This document shows, in pieces, positions 32,301 through 43,350 of a stretch of 64,000 bases of DNA. Positions within the stretch are counted from its first letter, which is position 1; each line of letters begins with the position of its first letter. The notes under the pieces are model-generated. The model searched no databases. It had not been told where the DNA came from and worked only from the letters and a program-made list of their open reading frames with translations. The translations under genes and the position numbers were made by a program. Source of the stretch: Astragalus membranaceus. Its lineage: Eukaryota > Streptophyta > Magnoliopsida > Fabales > Fabaceae. The stretch spans positions 139,024,428 through 139,088,427 of the forward strand of contig CM076846.1 of assembly GCA_039519185.1 (NCBI GenBank), in the 5' to 3' direction.

Positions 32301-32971
32301 GAAAAGGATAAACGTCAATTACACTATATAATATCAAGAAATTTTCTTTTATACCCCACCACCCTCTAATACGTAATACATAAGGATTCTTGATATATTC
32401 ACAAATCAACAAGTATTAAAGAAAGGAAAAAACTTACATACAGTACCCTAGGTTACTGCAGTGTTGTACTTCAAAGAAAAAAGTAGGAAAACTATCGATA
32501 ACCACCAATTGTATTGTTTTTTTTTTGACAAAAACCAATTGTATTGTTATAAATGTAGTTCTATTTTATTTTATTTTTTTAAGTGTTTGTTTCTAAACTA
32601 GTACCTATGGTGACCTAAGTATTGCTCTAAAGAAAAATGTCACAGGCTGTTGGGATCTAATTTGGGTGCTGCTATTGTTCTTTGCACATCTACATTTTAA
32701 TTGTAGAGTTGAAGAGAGAGAAAGAAAGTGATTACTATATGAATGTATCATATAATACCATATTTCTAAAGTAACTTGAAGGTACAGAGCAGCACAAGGA
32801 CTGTTAATAGAAGAAGAAACAAATCAAAAGTTTTAGACATGAATCACCAGAAGCCAATCGTTATGGTGTCAAAGATTGACAAAGAAATCAAAATGATGAT
32901 CTTCATAGGCATTTACATATATATATACTTGTGAAGTCACTGAAGTTTGCTAATTAGAGTTTCCTAAAAAG

Positions 32972-35531
32972 TCACTTCCTTAAGTTCCCGACTATGTAGG
33001 CAGCATACAGGTCCCTGCAAAAGGAAAAATAGAAAAAACCATATACTAAATTCAAATGAACCATTTAATATCCAATGAAAAAATTAAAACCAGTTACACA
33101 ATTTGCACCAGAGGAAGTATACTACAGGAGTGTAAAGGACAATAGTCGTAAAGGATAACAGCTCACATGGCACTTTCAATGGCCTTTACGGCATCTTCAG
33201 CTGGTAGAAAGTCTTCAACATTTACTATTTTGTTCTCATTCTTCTTGTCTAGTGTTGCAAGTTAAGGGCTCACATCATATATGTGATGCAATATTGATAG
33301 CACTAACTGAAGAAATTGCAAGATTTATACTTCAATGGCGTAAGCATTTAAAAGGCCATGAAAATATAGGGAAAATCTGGTTTCTTATTGTGGCAAAAAC
33401 TAATCAAATCATCTATGGCCTTATTGTCAATAATTTACCCATGTGCTTATTTATTAAAATGCAAAGAACAGGATACAGTCCTCAAAGAATCTTTTGATTT
33501 CAGCAAGTCGGTGTGGAGGAAGCTCCTTGATGTCCTTGTAATGGGTGAACTCAGGGTCATCAGCACAAACAGCTATGATCTTGTCATCCTTCTCTCCCTG
33601 TGCCAAATTTCAAAGTAACAAAAGTTAGTGCAGAGCATTGCACTCACTGATCTCTGTTGGACATTGTTAGAGATATAATCGAAACCATTCATTTCTTTCC
33701 ATCTAACAGCTTAAGCTTCTGAATTAGAGTTTCTGTGACTAGGTGGTTTAGAGTTTGTTACTTTTTGCTCCATTGAAATGTATCCCCATTCCAATCAAAT
33801 TACACCCAAGCTAAAATCTCGATGGTGATAAATTTTGCTATTGAATGTATACAAGATAGAGCATTCCAATCTTTATTTCAAATCGTTGGACAACCACTTC
33901 TGTTATTTAATTCAATAGCATACATTTAACCAATCAAACAAATCAGATAGCAAATAAAAGGGTTACTAGTAATCAAATCTTCAACTTTAAAAGGGACCCC
34001 TCATTTTATTTTTCCATTCTCTCAAACAGGATCATATATTATATGCAGTGAGAAACAAGTTTTACCTGGTCAATCATGGGCATCAATCCAATAGCACGAG
34101 CACGAAGGAAACAACCAGGTAGCACAGGCTCCTATTCAATATATAGGTTTAAATTTAAATACAGTTGTAAGTATCACAGTAGACAGACACTTTTCTGTAA
34201 AATTCCTTGAAAAAATTGTTTATGCATTGTTACCTGCATCAGAATCAGGACATCCAAGGGATCTTCATCTTCACAAATGGTTCTTGGGATAAAACCATAG
34301 TTGTGTGGGTAGACAACTGATGAGTATAGAATGCGATCAACCTATGTTATTCAGCCCAATTGTTAGTTATGCTTCAGAACAGTTTAGACACAAATACCCC
34401 AAACAGAAACCAAACAATTATGTACATGAAGCAGGAAAAACAATTACATTGAAACATCCTATAGCTCAAATACAGATAATCTGAAACCACATGCATTTGA
34501 AGTATCTGAATAGTATTTCTAAGTTCTACCTGTCAATAAATCCAACTCCTTCGCAACCTAAGCATTAAACATTACAAATGGTGTTCCTAATGTAAGATAT
34601 GGTGTTTGCAAAGGCAAATGAGCCCTCACAATTTGGAAGAACTTATACAGAACCTGAAAGAGTTTGAAGGTATTTAAACCTAAAAGCTAAAGCTGACAAT
34701 AGCCTGTTGATGATTGTTGAAATGGTAAATTAGCATTTGGGCCTTTATATTTTTCCATTGAACAAAATCAAGCATATTGTTGGAAGAAGCTGAATTAATC
34801 AATGAAAAGTGAAGAGGGAAGAATAAGAATCGCACCTTTATGAGTCCACTTTTCTTGTCCAGCTCATACTTAACCTTGCTGCCTTTGCTAATTTCAACCA
34901 CCTACAATACAAGAGTGGTTTCATGGTTACCAGGATACTAACACCGATAATAAATCGAGAAAAATGAAAGTGATTGACTGTGCGGTGTCCGACACCAATC
35001 ATGCCTTCAATCTAGCACTTTCGGTTGTGCTACATACTAACACTTTTGGTTGAAGACGTGTCTGGTGTATCGTGTCGGACATTGATACCAACACCGACAC
35101 TTCAATTACTTGTATTTTAGAAATTAAAACCAATGTCTGTGTGTACATGTTGGTGCTTCATAAATTAAAACATGAAAAGGATAAAAGAAAAGAAAATTAC
35201 ACAATTGAAAACTGATGGAGCTCCTGGCCCTGCCAAATAATGAGAGTTTTTCAGCCAAATAATTGAAAACGTGAATGAAAATTGAAAGCACTGAGAGTTT
35301 TTCAGCCAAATAATGAATGCTAAATGCATAGTAATTCTGTATAATAATAAATTTAACTAAAAGTGCACATGGAAAAGAAACACATAAATTGAAGTTGGTT
35401 GGCGTACCAATCTCTAAGTCGTGCCATGGATGAGCAGCCTCATTTTTCTCTGACAGAGAAGAAAGTATTCTTTCATTGAGCGCAACTTTAGGTCCGGAAA
35501 TCTTTGATCCTGATTCTCCATTGCTAGCCAT
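32972..35531 (-). CDS. PPA: Soluble inorganic pyrophosphatase (EC 3.6.1.1)
   Basis: Eight coding exons, all GT-AG with consistent phase: 35531-35408, 35229-35201, 34901-34836, 34341-34234, 34131-34066, 33597-33477, 33248-33167 and 33014-32972. They encode 212 residues, the normal plant length. Hydrolyses pyrophosphate to phosphate in the cytosol, with Mg2+. Family blocks are intact: LNERILSSLS, AHPWHDLEIG, KGSKVKYELD, YPHNYGFIPRT, the signature DEDPLDV (Asp ligands), GLMPMIDQGEKDDKI and RFFEDYKKNENK. The C-terminus (VEDFLPAEDAVKAI...DLYAAYIVGNLRK) resembles Arabidopsis PPA2 more than PPA1. The 29-base exon 2 (PGAPSVFNC) is easily missed. The 877-bp hAT-type element lies upstream. Confidence 0.95.
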
Positions 35532-35564
35532 ATTGATTGAATTTCTCAGCTATAGTAAGTAATA

Positions 35565-35960
35565 CCTACATAATTAAAAATAATAAACAAAAAAATCGAA
35601 GGAAAAAAATGAAATCCTTTCATCTTGAGTATCGTGGTTTCTTCATAATGAAGAACCAGTGAATCTATTTGAACAAGAAGATATGTAATAATGTAAATAC
35701 AAAAACACGAGCAATAACCTACTGAAACTTCACGAAACCCAAAAAAAATTAAAAAATAAAAAATAGTAATTATTCATACGAGTTAAAAGCAGAGAAGGAA
35801 AGTAATCCACCGTTCGTTAGAAAATGGAAAATCAGTTTGAATATGAATTAAAAATCAGAAAAGGGGGAAAGAACTTACAGATAGGAAGAGAGCGTTGGAG
35901 AGAGAGCGAGGAAGCAGAGAGTAGAGCTGTAGAGGTATGATTTGTGAGGTGAGACTAACG
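35565..35960 (-). other. 5' UTR intron and leader exon of pyrophosphatase gene
   Basis: Minus strand CTATCT|GTAAGT at 35879/35878 is a strong donor and AATTATGTAG|G (35566/35565) a matching acceptor 34 bases before the ATG. A non-coding first exon from about 35960 to 35879 is therefore likely. Inferred from splice consensus only. Confidence 0.5.
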
Positions 35961-36194
35961 GACAGGTACGTTACTGAGTGAGTGACTGACTAGAATAGTG
36001 GAATGGTAGGAGTGGGAATAGAGTGGGACCCACACTGTTGCTCTTCTTTCGTTCTCAGTGTTGACTGTTGAGTAGTTAAGTCAATGTTAGTCGTCAGATT
36101 AAAAGGAATAAGCATCGGAAGGTTGAGAACAGAGATTCTCTATAGTGGCAGTGAAAGTAGTAGCAACCAAAGGAACATTCGAATGTCCGGTGAG

Positions 36195-37071
36195 CTACGA
36201 ACCCGGATACCGGATATGATAGGGATACAACACGATACGGATATGGAGATACGGAAAAATTTTGAAAATCAAGATACGACATGGGTGGGATATTTTAATA
36301 AAAAATTAAAATAAAATTTAAATATATAAAAACATAACAAAAAATAAAATAGAATAGAAACACAAATAGAAAAAAACAAAGATGAAAAACTGAAATATTG
36401 CATTTTATAGATATGAAAAAAAAAACTGCCCAAATAGATAAAAAAAATCACACAAAATATATGGATGAAAGGAAGAGGACAACCGACACACCTATGTATG
36501 AGTGACTAGTCATAAAAAGTAATGGTGGACAAGTAACTGAGACCGCCCAAAATCGTATAATACGAATAGTCAGTGGCAGAAATAGATGACTTTTTATAGA
36601 CTAAGATATTTATATTAGTACGTAATTGGTCAATAAAACATAAGCATATCATTAGTCAATATATATTCATCACATTGTAGAAATAAATACTTGTGATCTT
36701 ATCAAGTAGAGATAGTTACGTATATTTATCCCACTTATATCACAATGTATTATTTCTTCTATTATTGTATTACGAAAAAAACATATAATTTTGTCTTTTA
36801 GTTATTGAGGTATTAAAGTGTATCATATATGAGTGACAATCATGTGCTTAGTTGGTAAGAGGTATTGAAAAAGTATCTGAGAAATATCCTTAGTTGGTAA
36901 GAAGTATCAAAGATGTATCTGAAAAGTATCGAGTCAAATATTTTTTAAAAAGAATTAAAAAATTATTAGATACTCTTTGGGTACGTATCAGGAAGTATCG
37001 GGTGCATATCGGTATCGGATACGTATCCGACACGGGTACGTCTCCATTTTTGAAATATCGGGGCTTGATAG
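36195..37071. mobile_element. hAT-type non-autonomous element with 8-bp target duplication
   Basis: CCGGTGAG flanks both ends (36187-36194 and 37072-37079), a perfect 8-bp duplication as made by hAT transposases. Ends are CTACGAACCC and GGGCTTGATAG (imperfect inverted repeats). Subterminal DNA is full of GATACGGATA/GTATCGGATA motifs in both orientations. No transposase. Related GATACG-rich scraps occur at about 18056 and 27080-27200. Confidence 0.75.
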
Positions 37072-37324
37072 CCGGTGAGTAATGGGTGATTAGTGTTTAC
37101 TGTGCAAGTCTCCATCTCACCCACACGTTTCCATGCAACCATTTTGAAGATGGATGATTTACTGATTTTAAAAATCAGATTTTGAAGCTGCTGATTATCA
37201 GAATATACATGTAAATGTCAATCTAATGTGTATCAAAAAAAATGTCAATCTAATTAGTAATTACCACTTAAGTTAGTTAGGCAAAGTTTCTTTGGCATGT
37301 AGTTAAATAAGAAGTAACCTGGTC

Positions 37325-37498
37325 TCATCTGATGATTCCGAGCTCACTATCTCGGAGAGGGGCGATGAATACCTCTTTCCTAATACGTTCCTTACACCTC
37401 TCCCAACTAGGCTTGGTTTCATCTAAAATGATCCTAAGGGCAGAGGGTACCTCAGAGACCTCATTGCCATTTTCATCCAACTCCCACAACTTCACCAT
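37325..37498 (-). CDS. Small unknown ORF (57 aa)
   Basis: ATG at 37498, TGA at 37325. Reads MVKLWELDENGNEVSEVPSA, then LRIILDETKPSWERCKERIR and KEVFIAPLRDSELGIIR. Composition is that of a real soluble protein (amphipathic, charged helix), unlike the shadow frames around it. A CT-rich tract upstream may be an intron end, so this could be an exon of a gene fragment instead. I do not recognise the family. Confidence 0.35.
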   Translation of the reverse strand: MVKLWELDENGNEVSEVPSALRIILDETKPSWERCKERIRKEVFIAPLRDSELGIIR

Positions 37499-37830
37499 CT
37501 CGCAACAACACGAAAAAGAAGAAGAAGGAGAATGAAGTAAAAGAGAAAGGGAGTAGAAAATACCTTAGCACAAACGAGCAGGTCGTCAAAAGGGAGACTT
37601 GGAAAAGCGAACCGATGAGCTGCAAATACCACTTTGATAATTTTTTCAGAGTTGGAAGATATGTGGAACCTGGTGCTTTCTCGCTGCCGAAGCACGCGTT
37701 CCCCACGCGCGGAGTAGTTGAAGGGTGACAGTGAAGCTGAACGGATTTGACAGTGAATTGACATAAAGCAGAATTGATGGGACATAAAGCACAGCGCCTG
37801 TTACCAAGGCAGAACAAGTGCCACACACGG

Positions 37831-38485
37831 TGTTAGACTTTATCTCTTTGCATTCCATCAATCCATTCAGGTTCTCTCAACTAACGAAGACCCCGGCACC
37901 CAAAAGTAGAACAAGGTCAACTCGGCAGCGACTCTTAATATCCTCGGCAAGTCAAAAGCCATTTTTCTCCAACAAACGATTCTCATACCTTAAGCTCTTC
38001 ATCCTTACAACATTCGAGCTTGGGGGCTGTGAACCGTCCAAGCCGACTCGGTCTTTTAGAGCCCGGCATGTAAGCCCGGTTTGGTGACTCATGAGCAAGC
38101 TGTGTGGTGGCGCTCGAAGAATAGGCCACGTGTACCCGGATTGGTGACTCACAGATCGGATAAGATCACCACGTAACCGGCAGCGTAATTGAGAGAAGGG
38201 AGACGTCATCATCCTGAACCCGGGCATGCAACCACCTCGGCAGTTAAAGCAGAGGTCGGCTATAAATAGGGGTCATAGGAAAAGAGAAAGAAAAAGAAGA
38301 ACACTGTAATGAGATATAACCGAGATAGAAAAATTGCTATCCGGTCTCCTTGTAATAATTCTGACTGGTTAATAAAATTCTATTCAAGTACAGCACTCAT
38401 AGCCATTTTACAATTGTCTCCAAGGAGATTTAAACTCAGCACCTAGAAGATACACACCTAACTCTTACAACCGAGGTAGCACTTA
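37831..38485 (+). mobile_element. LTR-like sequence with promoter
   Basis: Starts TGTTAGACTT. It contains CTATAAATAGGGG (TATA at 38261-38268), an AATAAAATTC polyadenylation-like signal near 38371 and a near-end GAGGTAGCA. Two ~30-base direct repeats (TTGGTGACTCA with GTAAGCCCGG/GTACCCGG) lie at 38068-38155. No partner LTR in the window; probably a solo LTR or truncated element. Confidence 0.4.
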
Positions 38486-39270
38486 GACGTAGTTCTCTCT
38501 TATATGTAATTTGAATCGGTGATGATGGACATTAGCAACAATGTTACAATAGCACTACAATAACAAATTAGGTGGTATTTTCAAAAAAAATTCAATTATT
38601 TTATTCTATCTCAAATATCGTCAACAATGGTCCTAGATTAATAACCTCAAAATACAAGTTCAATTAATAGAAAAAAGGCCAAAAGCTTTACTTGACAAAA
38701 GCCTTTTCTGTCTTTATTCTGTAAAAAGGCCAAAAGCTTACAACTTTTACAATAAAATGTATAATAGGAAAAATGCCAAAAACTATTTTAATTTATAACA
38801 AGTATAATCCTTATTATAATGATAGTCTCTTTTACTCTAAAATTTATAATAGGAAAATTGCAAAAAGCTATTATTATATATACTAAAAGTATAGTCCAAA
38901 TGATTATAGCCTCATCATTTCTCATAGAATTGAAAGGCCATCACTACTTAAGTAGAATTAAAAGTAGTTTTTTTTATTTACAAATATCCCCTAATATTTC
39001 TTGTTATTACATCACTCCAGTCCCACAAATGACCTAGGTATTTTCTTCCCTGATTTGACATGTGCTCTTCTGATTACCGTGTATTCACACAGGCCGATCA
39101 CATTCCATGGTATGATTAGTACTCAAACCTCAAATTTAGAAAGCTCATTGTATAAAAACAAAGGTAAATTAATGTAATTAAAATCGAAATCACGAATAAG
39201 ACGAATGGTATTTAATAGTATGAGTTGAAGACGATGATGATAAAATTTAAATGATATTTTTATTAACAGC
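38486..39270. other. Gene-free, AT-rich
   Basis: A few short repeats (AGGCCAAAAGCTT at about 38675 and 38727; GGAAAA.TGC(C)AAAAA at about 38768 and 38853). Nothing else recognised. Confidence 0.4.
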
Positions 39271-39965
39271 GTGATGATGTCTTCGATTTCATATCACGCC
39301 TTAAAAACTAAGTTATGGAGCGATACCACCACGGGTTTGCGCCATGTTGGATATTATGAATGTTTCTCAAATATTGGGGCGATACACACTGACATTGGGA
39401 TGATTGAAGTCTGCATAACATACCCCGGGATACTTTCAACTATGCCTGCAAAAGATAAATTATTTACCTTCCAAGTTGTCAATTTTTACTTCATCTTATC
39501 TAGCACAAATTGAAACGATTCCTTTGACGCTCTTTGATGCAGCATAGGAGCATCCAAATACAAACCAATGTCCCTCGTTTGCTCAATACCAAGCTACTGA
39601 CTCAAGTTAGCAGCCACTTCACTAGAGATATTTTTAGAAAAATAAACTTTAGATTTACTAAAATTTATCTTTTTCCCAGACCGGTCGCAAAACTCATCCC
39701 TGAATATTTTGATAATGCCAACCCGATTACTATTAACTTCCACCACCAGAGCAAGGTCATCCGCAAAAGAAATATGAGATAATTTTGGACCTCCTATCCC
39801 AAAAACATATGGCTTCCAACTATCATTCTCCACTCGATCTTGAATACAATGACTTAGTCTCTCAAGGGCCAACATAAATAAATACAGAGTTATTGGAACC
39901 CCTTGCCGTAATCCTCAAGAAGCACGAAAAGTTTGGGTCTTATCTCCATTCCAATTTATACAAAG
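39271..39965 (-). pseudogene. LINE reverse transcriptase fragment, minus strand
   Basis: From about 39965: GLRQGVPITLYLFMLALERL, then the catalytic HISFADDLALVVEVN, KKINFSKSKVYFSKNIS and a stop. Degraded continuation reads LGIEQTRDIGLYLDAPMLHQ and IVESIPGYVMQTSIIPMSVC. Only the palm/thumb part of RT remains, with several stops. Confidence 0.8.
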
Positions 39966-40436
39966 AGAAGCCGATGTCATGCATCATCTTCATATATCCA
40001 CACTTCTTCCCCTATCTTAAGATGTAATTTTATTCCTACGTCTTACGAAGTTACGACGAGGGATGATTGGTGAAAATATCGAGTATTATTATCTCCTTGA
40101 GTAATCCACTTACTACAAGATTGTTGGAACCAATAGTTCTCCTCTTACTTATTTATCATACAATACTCCTGCCACAGCTGACTTTGGAGGTCAATAAGTC
40201 TACAAACTTGTTAGTCATTAGTGTTGGAGATATTCCTATTGATAGGGGAGGAGGAAGAGAAAAGCGAGAATAACAGAAAAAATGGAAAACTGTAAAAATG
40301 AAGAGTGCATTTTGTTGAAGGGGGTCGACAGCTTATATATAGCTAGTCGAAGGTGTCGAAAGCTTATATGGCTGGTCGAACTGAATGTGTCGAAAGCTCA
40401 TTTAGTATGATATTTTATTTGCTATTAATATAGTTA
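39966..40436. other. Gene-free stretch
   Basis: No gene seen. Three related copies of GTCGAAAGCTTATAT-like sequence occur at about 40325-40405. Confidence 0.35.
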
Positions 40437-42790
40437 GCAAAAAGTTGCAATCTAAGTCTCATTGTATCAACGCTACCATAAAACAATTGGAATATGTATT
40501 ATCTTATTTTGAAAAATATCAAGAAGAAGGTTTTACAAAAAGTATGAATCTTGCAAAAAGTGCTCCACTTGAAATGAATCTTGAGCTCATCTTTCCAAAA
40601 AAACATCGTGCGATTAGAAAAAACATTTTAGAGAGAACAATGAAGAACATGAAATTAAAATTTGTCACCAGAAGAATCATTTAATGTCAACTATTTTCTT
40701 ATCTAATCTAATCTAATATCTATTTATCTAATATCTATTTATACAAACAAACCTATTATGAAATTACCAATTTGGATATCTTATTAACAAGACACATATC
40801 TAATTTAAGGGTAAAAATGTCATTGCCCTTTCTTTCTTTCTTTTCCATCTACACTCTATTTCTTCCTTTTTTTTCTCTTTCTTCTTACACTCTCTTTTCT
40901 CCCTTTTACTTTTCTCTTACACTCTCTTTCTTCATTTTCTCCTTTTACTTTACTTTTACTTTTCCCATAAACAATTCTTCTCTTATCACTTCACTTTAGT
41001 TTTTTTTATCTAAATTTCTAAATTTATACAAACACCACTCTACTAAAATTACCTATAAAAATGTAAACGAGTCACGCTAAAAAAAACTATCACCTTTTTG
41101 GAAAAAAGGTATCGCTTTAAAATTTTAATTTTTCTCTTCGAAATCTGTTTACACTCTTATTGATAATCTACTCTCACCTTTTATTGATAATCTACTATCT
41201 ATTTTTTATTATCTAGTAAAATCTACTAATCAACTAAAATAATCAATTGAAACTACGAGATAACTGCAATGATATATAAAAAAACACGGGATAACTGCAC
41301 TGATATATAAAAAAACACTGGATTAATATTTGTCATTGATAATTAAAATTTTTGAAGACTACTATAAACCTACTATCTAAAAAACAAGAAGATTTAATAA
41401 CTATTTAGACTACTGATTAATATTTAAAACAAATATTTCTTATTGATAATTTACTATCTCTCTTTTACTATCAATTATAATCTACTAATCAACTAAAATA
41501 ATCAACTGAAACTACGAGATAACTGCACTAATATATTAAAAAACACGGGATAACTGCACTGATATATAAAAAAACACGAGATTAATATTTGTCATTGATA
41601 ATTAAATTTTTTGAAGACTACTACTACAAACCTACTATCTAAAAAACAAGAAGACTTTATGACTATTTAAACTACTAATTAATATTTAAAACAAATATTT
41701 CTTATTGATAATTTACTATCTAACTTTTACTATCTACTATAATCTACTAATCAACTAAAATAATCAAATGAAACTACAATATATCTGCACTGATATATAA
41801 AAAAATATGTGATAACTACAGTAATATATAAAAAAACACTGAATTAAAATTTTCCATTGATAATTATTATTTATGAAGACTACGATAAACCTACTATCTA
41901 AAAAAACAAGAAGACTTAATGACTATTTAAACTGATTAATATTTAAAACACATATGAGAAATATTTGTAACTAATACCTAAAAAAGGACAAATAATTGTC
42001 ACTGATATATAAAAAATACGGGATAAGTATTTCTTATTGATAATCTACACTATCTATCTTTTACTGTCTACTATAATCTTCTAAACAACTCAAAGAATCA
42101 ATTGAAACTATGAGATAACTGCATTTATACATAAAAAACACGGAATAACAACACTGATATATAAAAAAATACAGGGATAACTGCATTGATATATATAAAA
42201 GCACGGGATAACTGCACTGATATATAAAAAACACGGGATAACAACACTGATAAATAAAAAAACGCTGCACTGATATATACAAAAAACACGGGATAAATGC
42301 ACAGATTGTTTTCAAATAATACTTTTACATTTTTATATTTTAATATTTATCTATTTTTTATTTGAAACTCCTCTTTTATCTACTTTAAATTTGTCTTTAT
42401 TTTCACGGGGTAATGTAAATGTTCAGACAATTTAAATACTGTCTAAGTTCATTAATAAAAAGAACACGACAGCACCTGTGCGTATGCACAGGTATCCTAC
42501 TAGTTGTTGTTGATATGGCAACTACTTCTTTGAAAAACAGATTTGAGGAATTAAAGACATTTGAAAGTATCTTTGGATTTTTATATGATTTTCAAAAGTT
42601 AAAATCATTGGATGATAATGATTTAAAAGAATGTTGTGTTAAATTTCACTAAAGTTTTTCTCATGGCAATTTATCGGATGTTGATGTAGATGATATTTTC
42701 TCTGAATTAAAAGTGTTACAATTCACTTTGTCAAACAATATTGGGCATTGATATTCTTAAATTTGTAAAACTTGCAGTTTGTTATCCGAA
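40437..42790 (+). pseudogene. hAT-like (zinc-finger MYM/TTF type) transposase relic, split by a Helitron
   Basis: Upstream part 40445-40701: LQSKSHCINATIKQLEYVLS..., a frame change near 40660, then PEESFNVNYFL. Downstream part from 42504: VVDMATTSLKNRFEELKTFE, SIFGFLYDFQKLKSLDDNDL, a stop, DIFSELKVLQ and DILKFVKLAVCYPKVAI. The order and spacing match the C-terminal half of plant hAT transposases of the TTF/DUF4371 type just before the dimerisation domain. The two halves join exactly when the Helitron (40702-42503) is removed. Stops and indels show it was already dead. Confidence 0.78.
40702..42503 (+). mobile_element. Helitron 1 (non-autonomous, 1802 bp)
   Basis: Begins TCTAATCTAATC after host A (40701) and ends CTAG (42500-42503) before host T (42504): the A|T insertion and TC...CTAG ends of Helitrons. 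The 3' hairpin ACCTGTGC-GTAT-GCACAGGT is perfect and six bases from CTAG. No Rep/helicase. Inside are about four diverged copies of a 250-330-base unit (each with GAAACTA.GAGATAACTGCA, near 41248, 41508, 41768 and 42100) and, at 42110-42305, about six copies of a 30-odd-base unit with ACACGGGATAACTGCACTGA. Confidence 0.88.
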
Positions 42791-43288
42791 AGTAGCAATC
42801 AGTAGCGGACCTGCCCGGATCAGGGGTGCAAAAAAAACACCGTCAAAATTGTTGGTTTATAGGATTGTTGAAAATTTTCTTTTCCTAATAAACTATTTAA
42901 CTCAAAAGTTTTTTAAAAGTAAATCCCAAATTTATTCTCTAAGTTTATATTTATTCTCCTATTTAGTATATGAGATATTAAACAGTCTGTAAAATTTGTG
43001 GCGTTCGTCATATACTAAATAGGAGAATAAATATTTGACGAACATCACATACTTTACGGACTATTTATTATCTTCATATACTAAATAGGAAAATAAATAT
43101 AAACTTAGAGAATAAGTTTGGGATTTACTTTTAAAAAACTTTAGAGTTAAATAGTTTGTTTTAAAAAGAAAATTTTCAACGATCCTATAAACAATTTTGA
43201 CATTTTTTTGCACCTCCTGATCCAGGTCCTGCGTCCGCCACTAATTACTACTTTCGGACAACTCTAATATACAAACTGCATAGTTTCA
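42767..43288. repeat. Long inverted repeat, arms about 250 bases, 24-base loop
   Basis: Left arm 42767-43010 pairs with right arm about 43035-43288; the loop is about 43011-43034. Matching blocks include AAACTTGCAGTTTGT/ACAAACTGCATAGTTT, CCGAAAGTAG/CTACTTTCGG, GCGGACCTGCCC/GTCCTGCGTCCGC, GTAAATCCCAAATTTATTCT and CCTATTTAGTATATGA. The outer part of the left arm is the end of the hAT transposase relic, so host sequence is duplicated inverted too. Confidence 0.8.
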
Positions 43289-43350
43289 CTAGCTGGGAGA
43301 TGAATTATAAATGAATCGAAAGTCATATTCTTCACATGATACGTAAACAA

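Noticed and set aside
33252..33497. 81-codon frame on the plus strand
   Set aside because: Lies in an intron of the pyrophosphatase gene, antisense, with no family resemblance.
37473..38087. Frames of 117, 97, 89 and 91 codons
   Set aside because: Several strands and phases open at once within LTR-like DNA.
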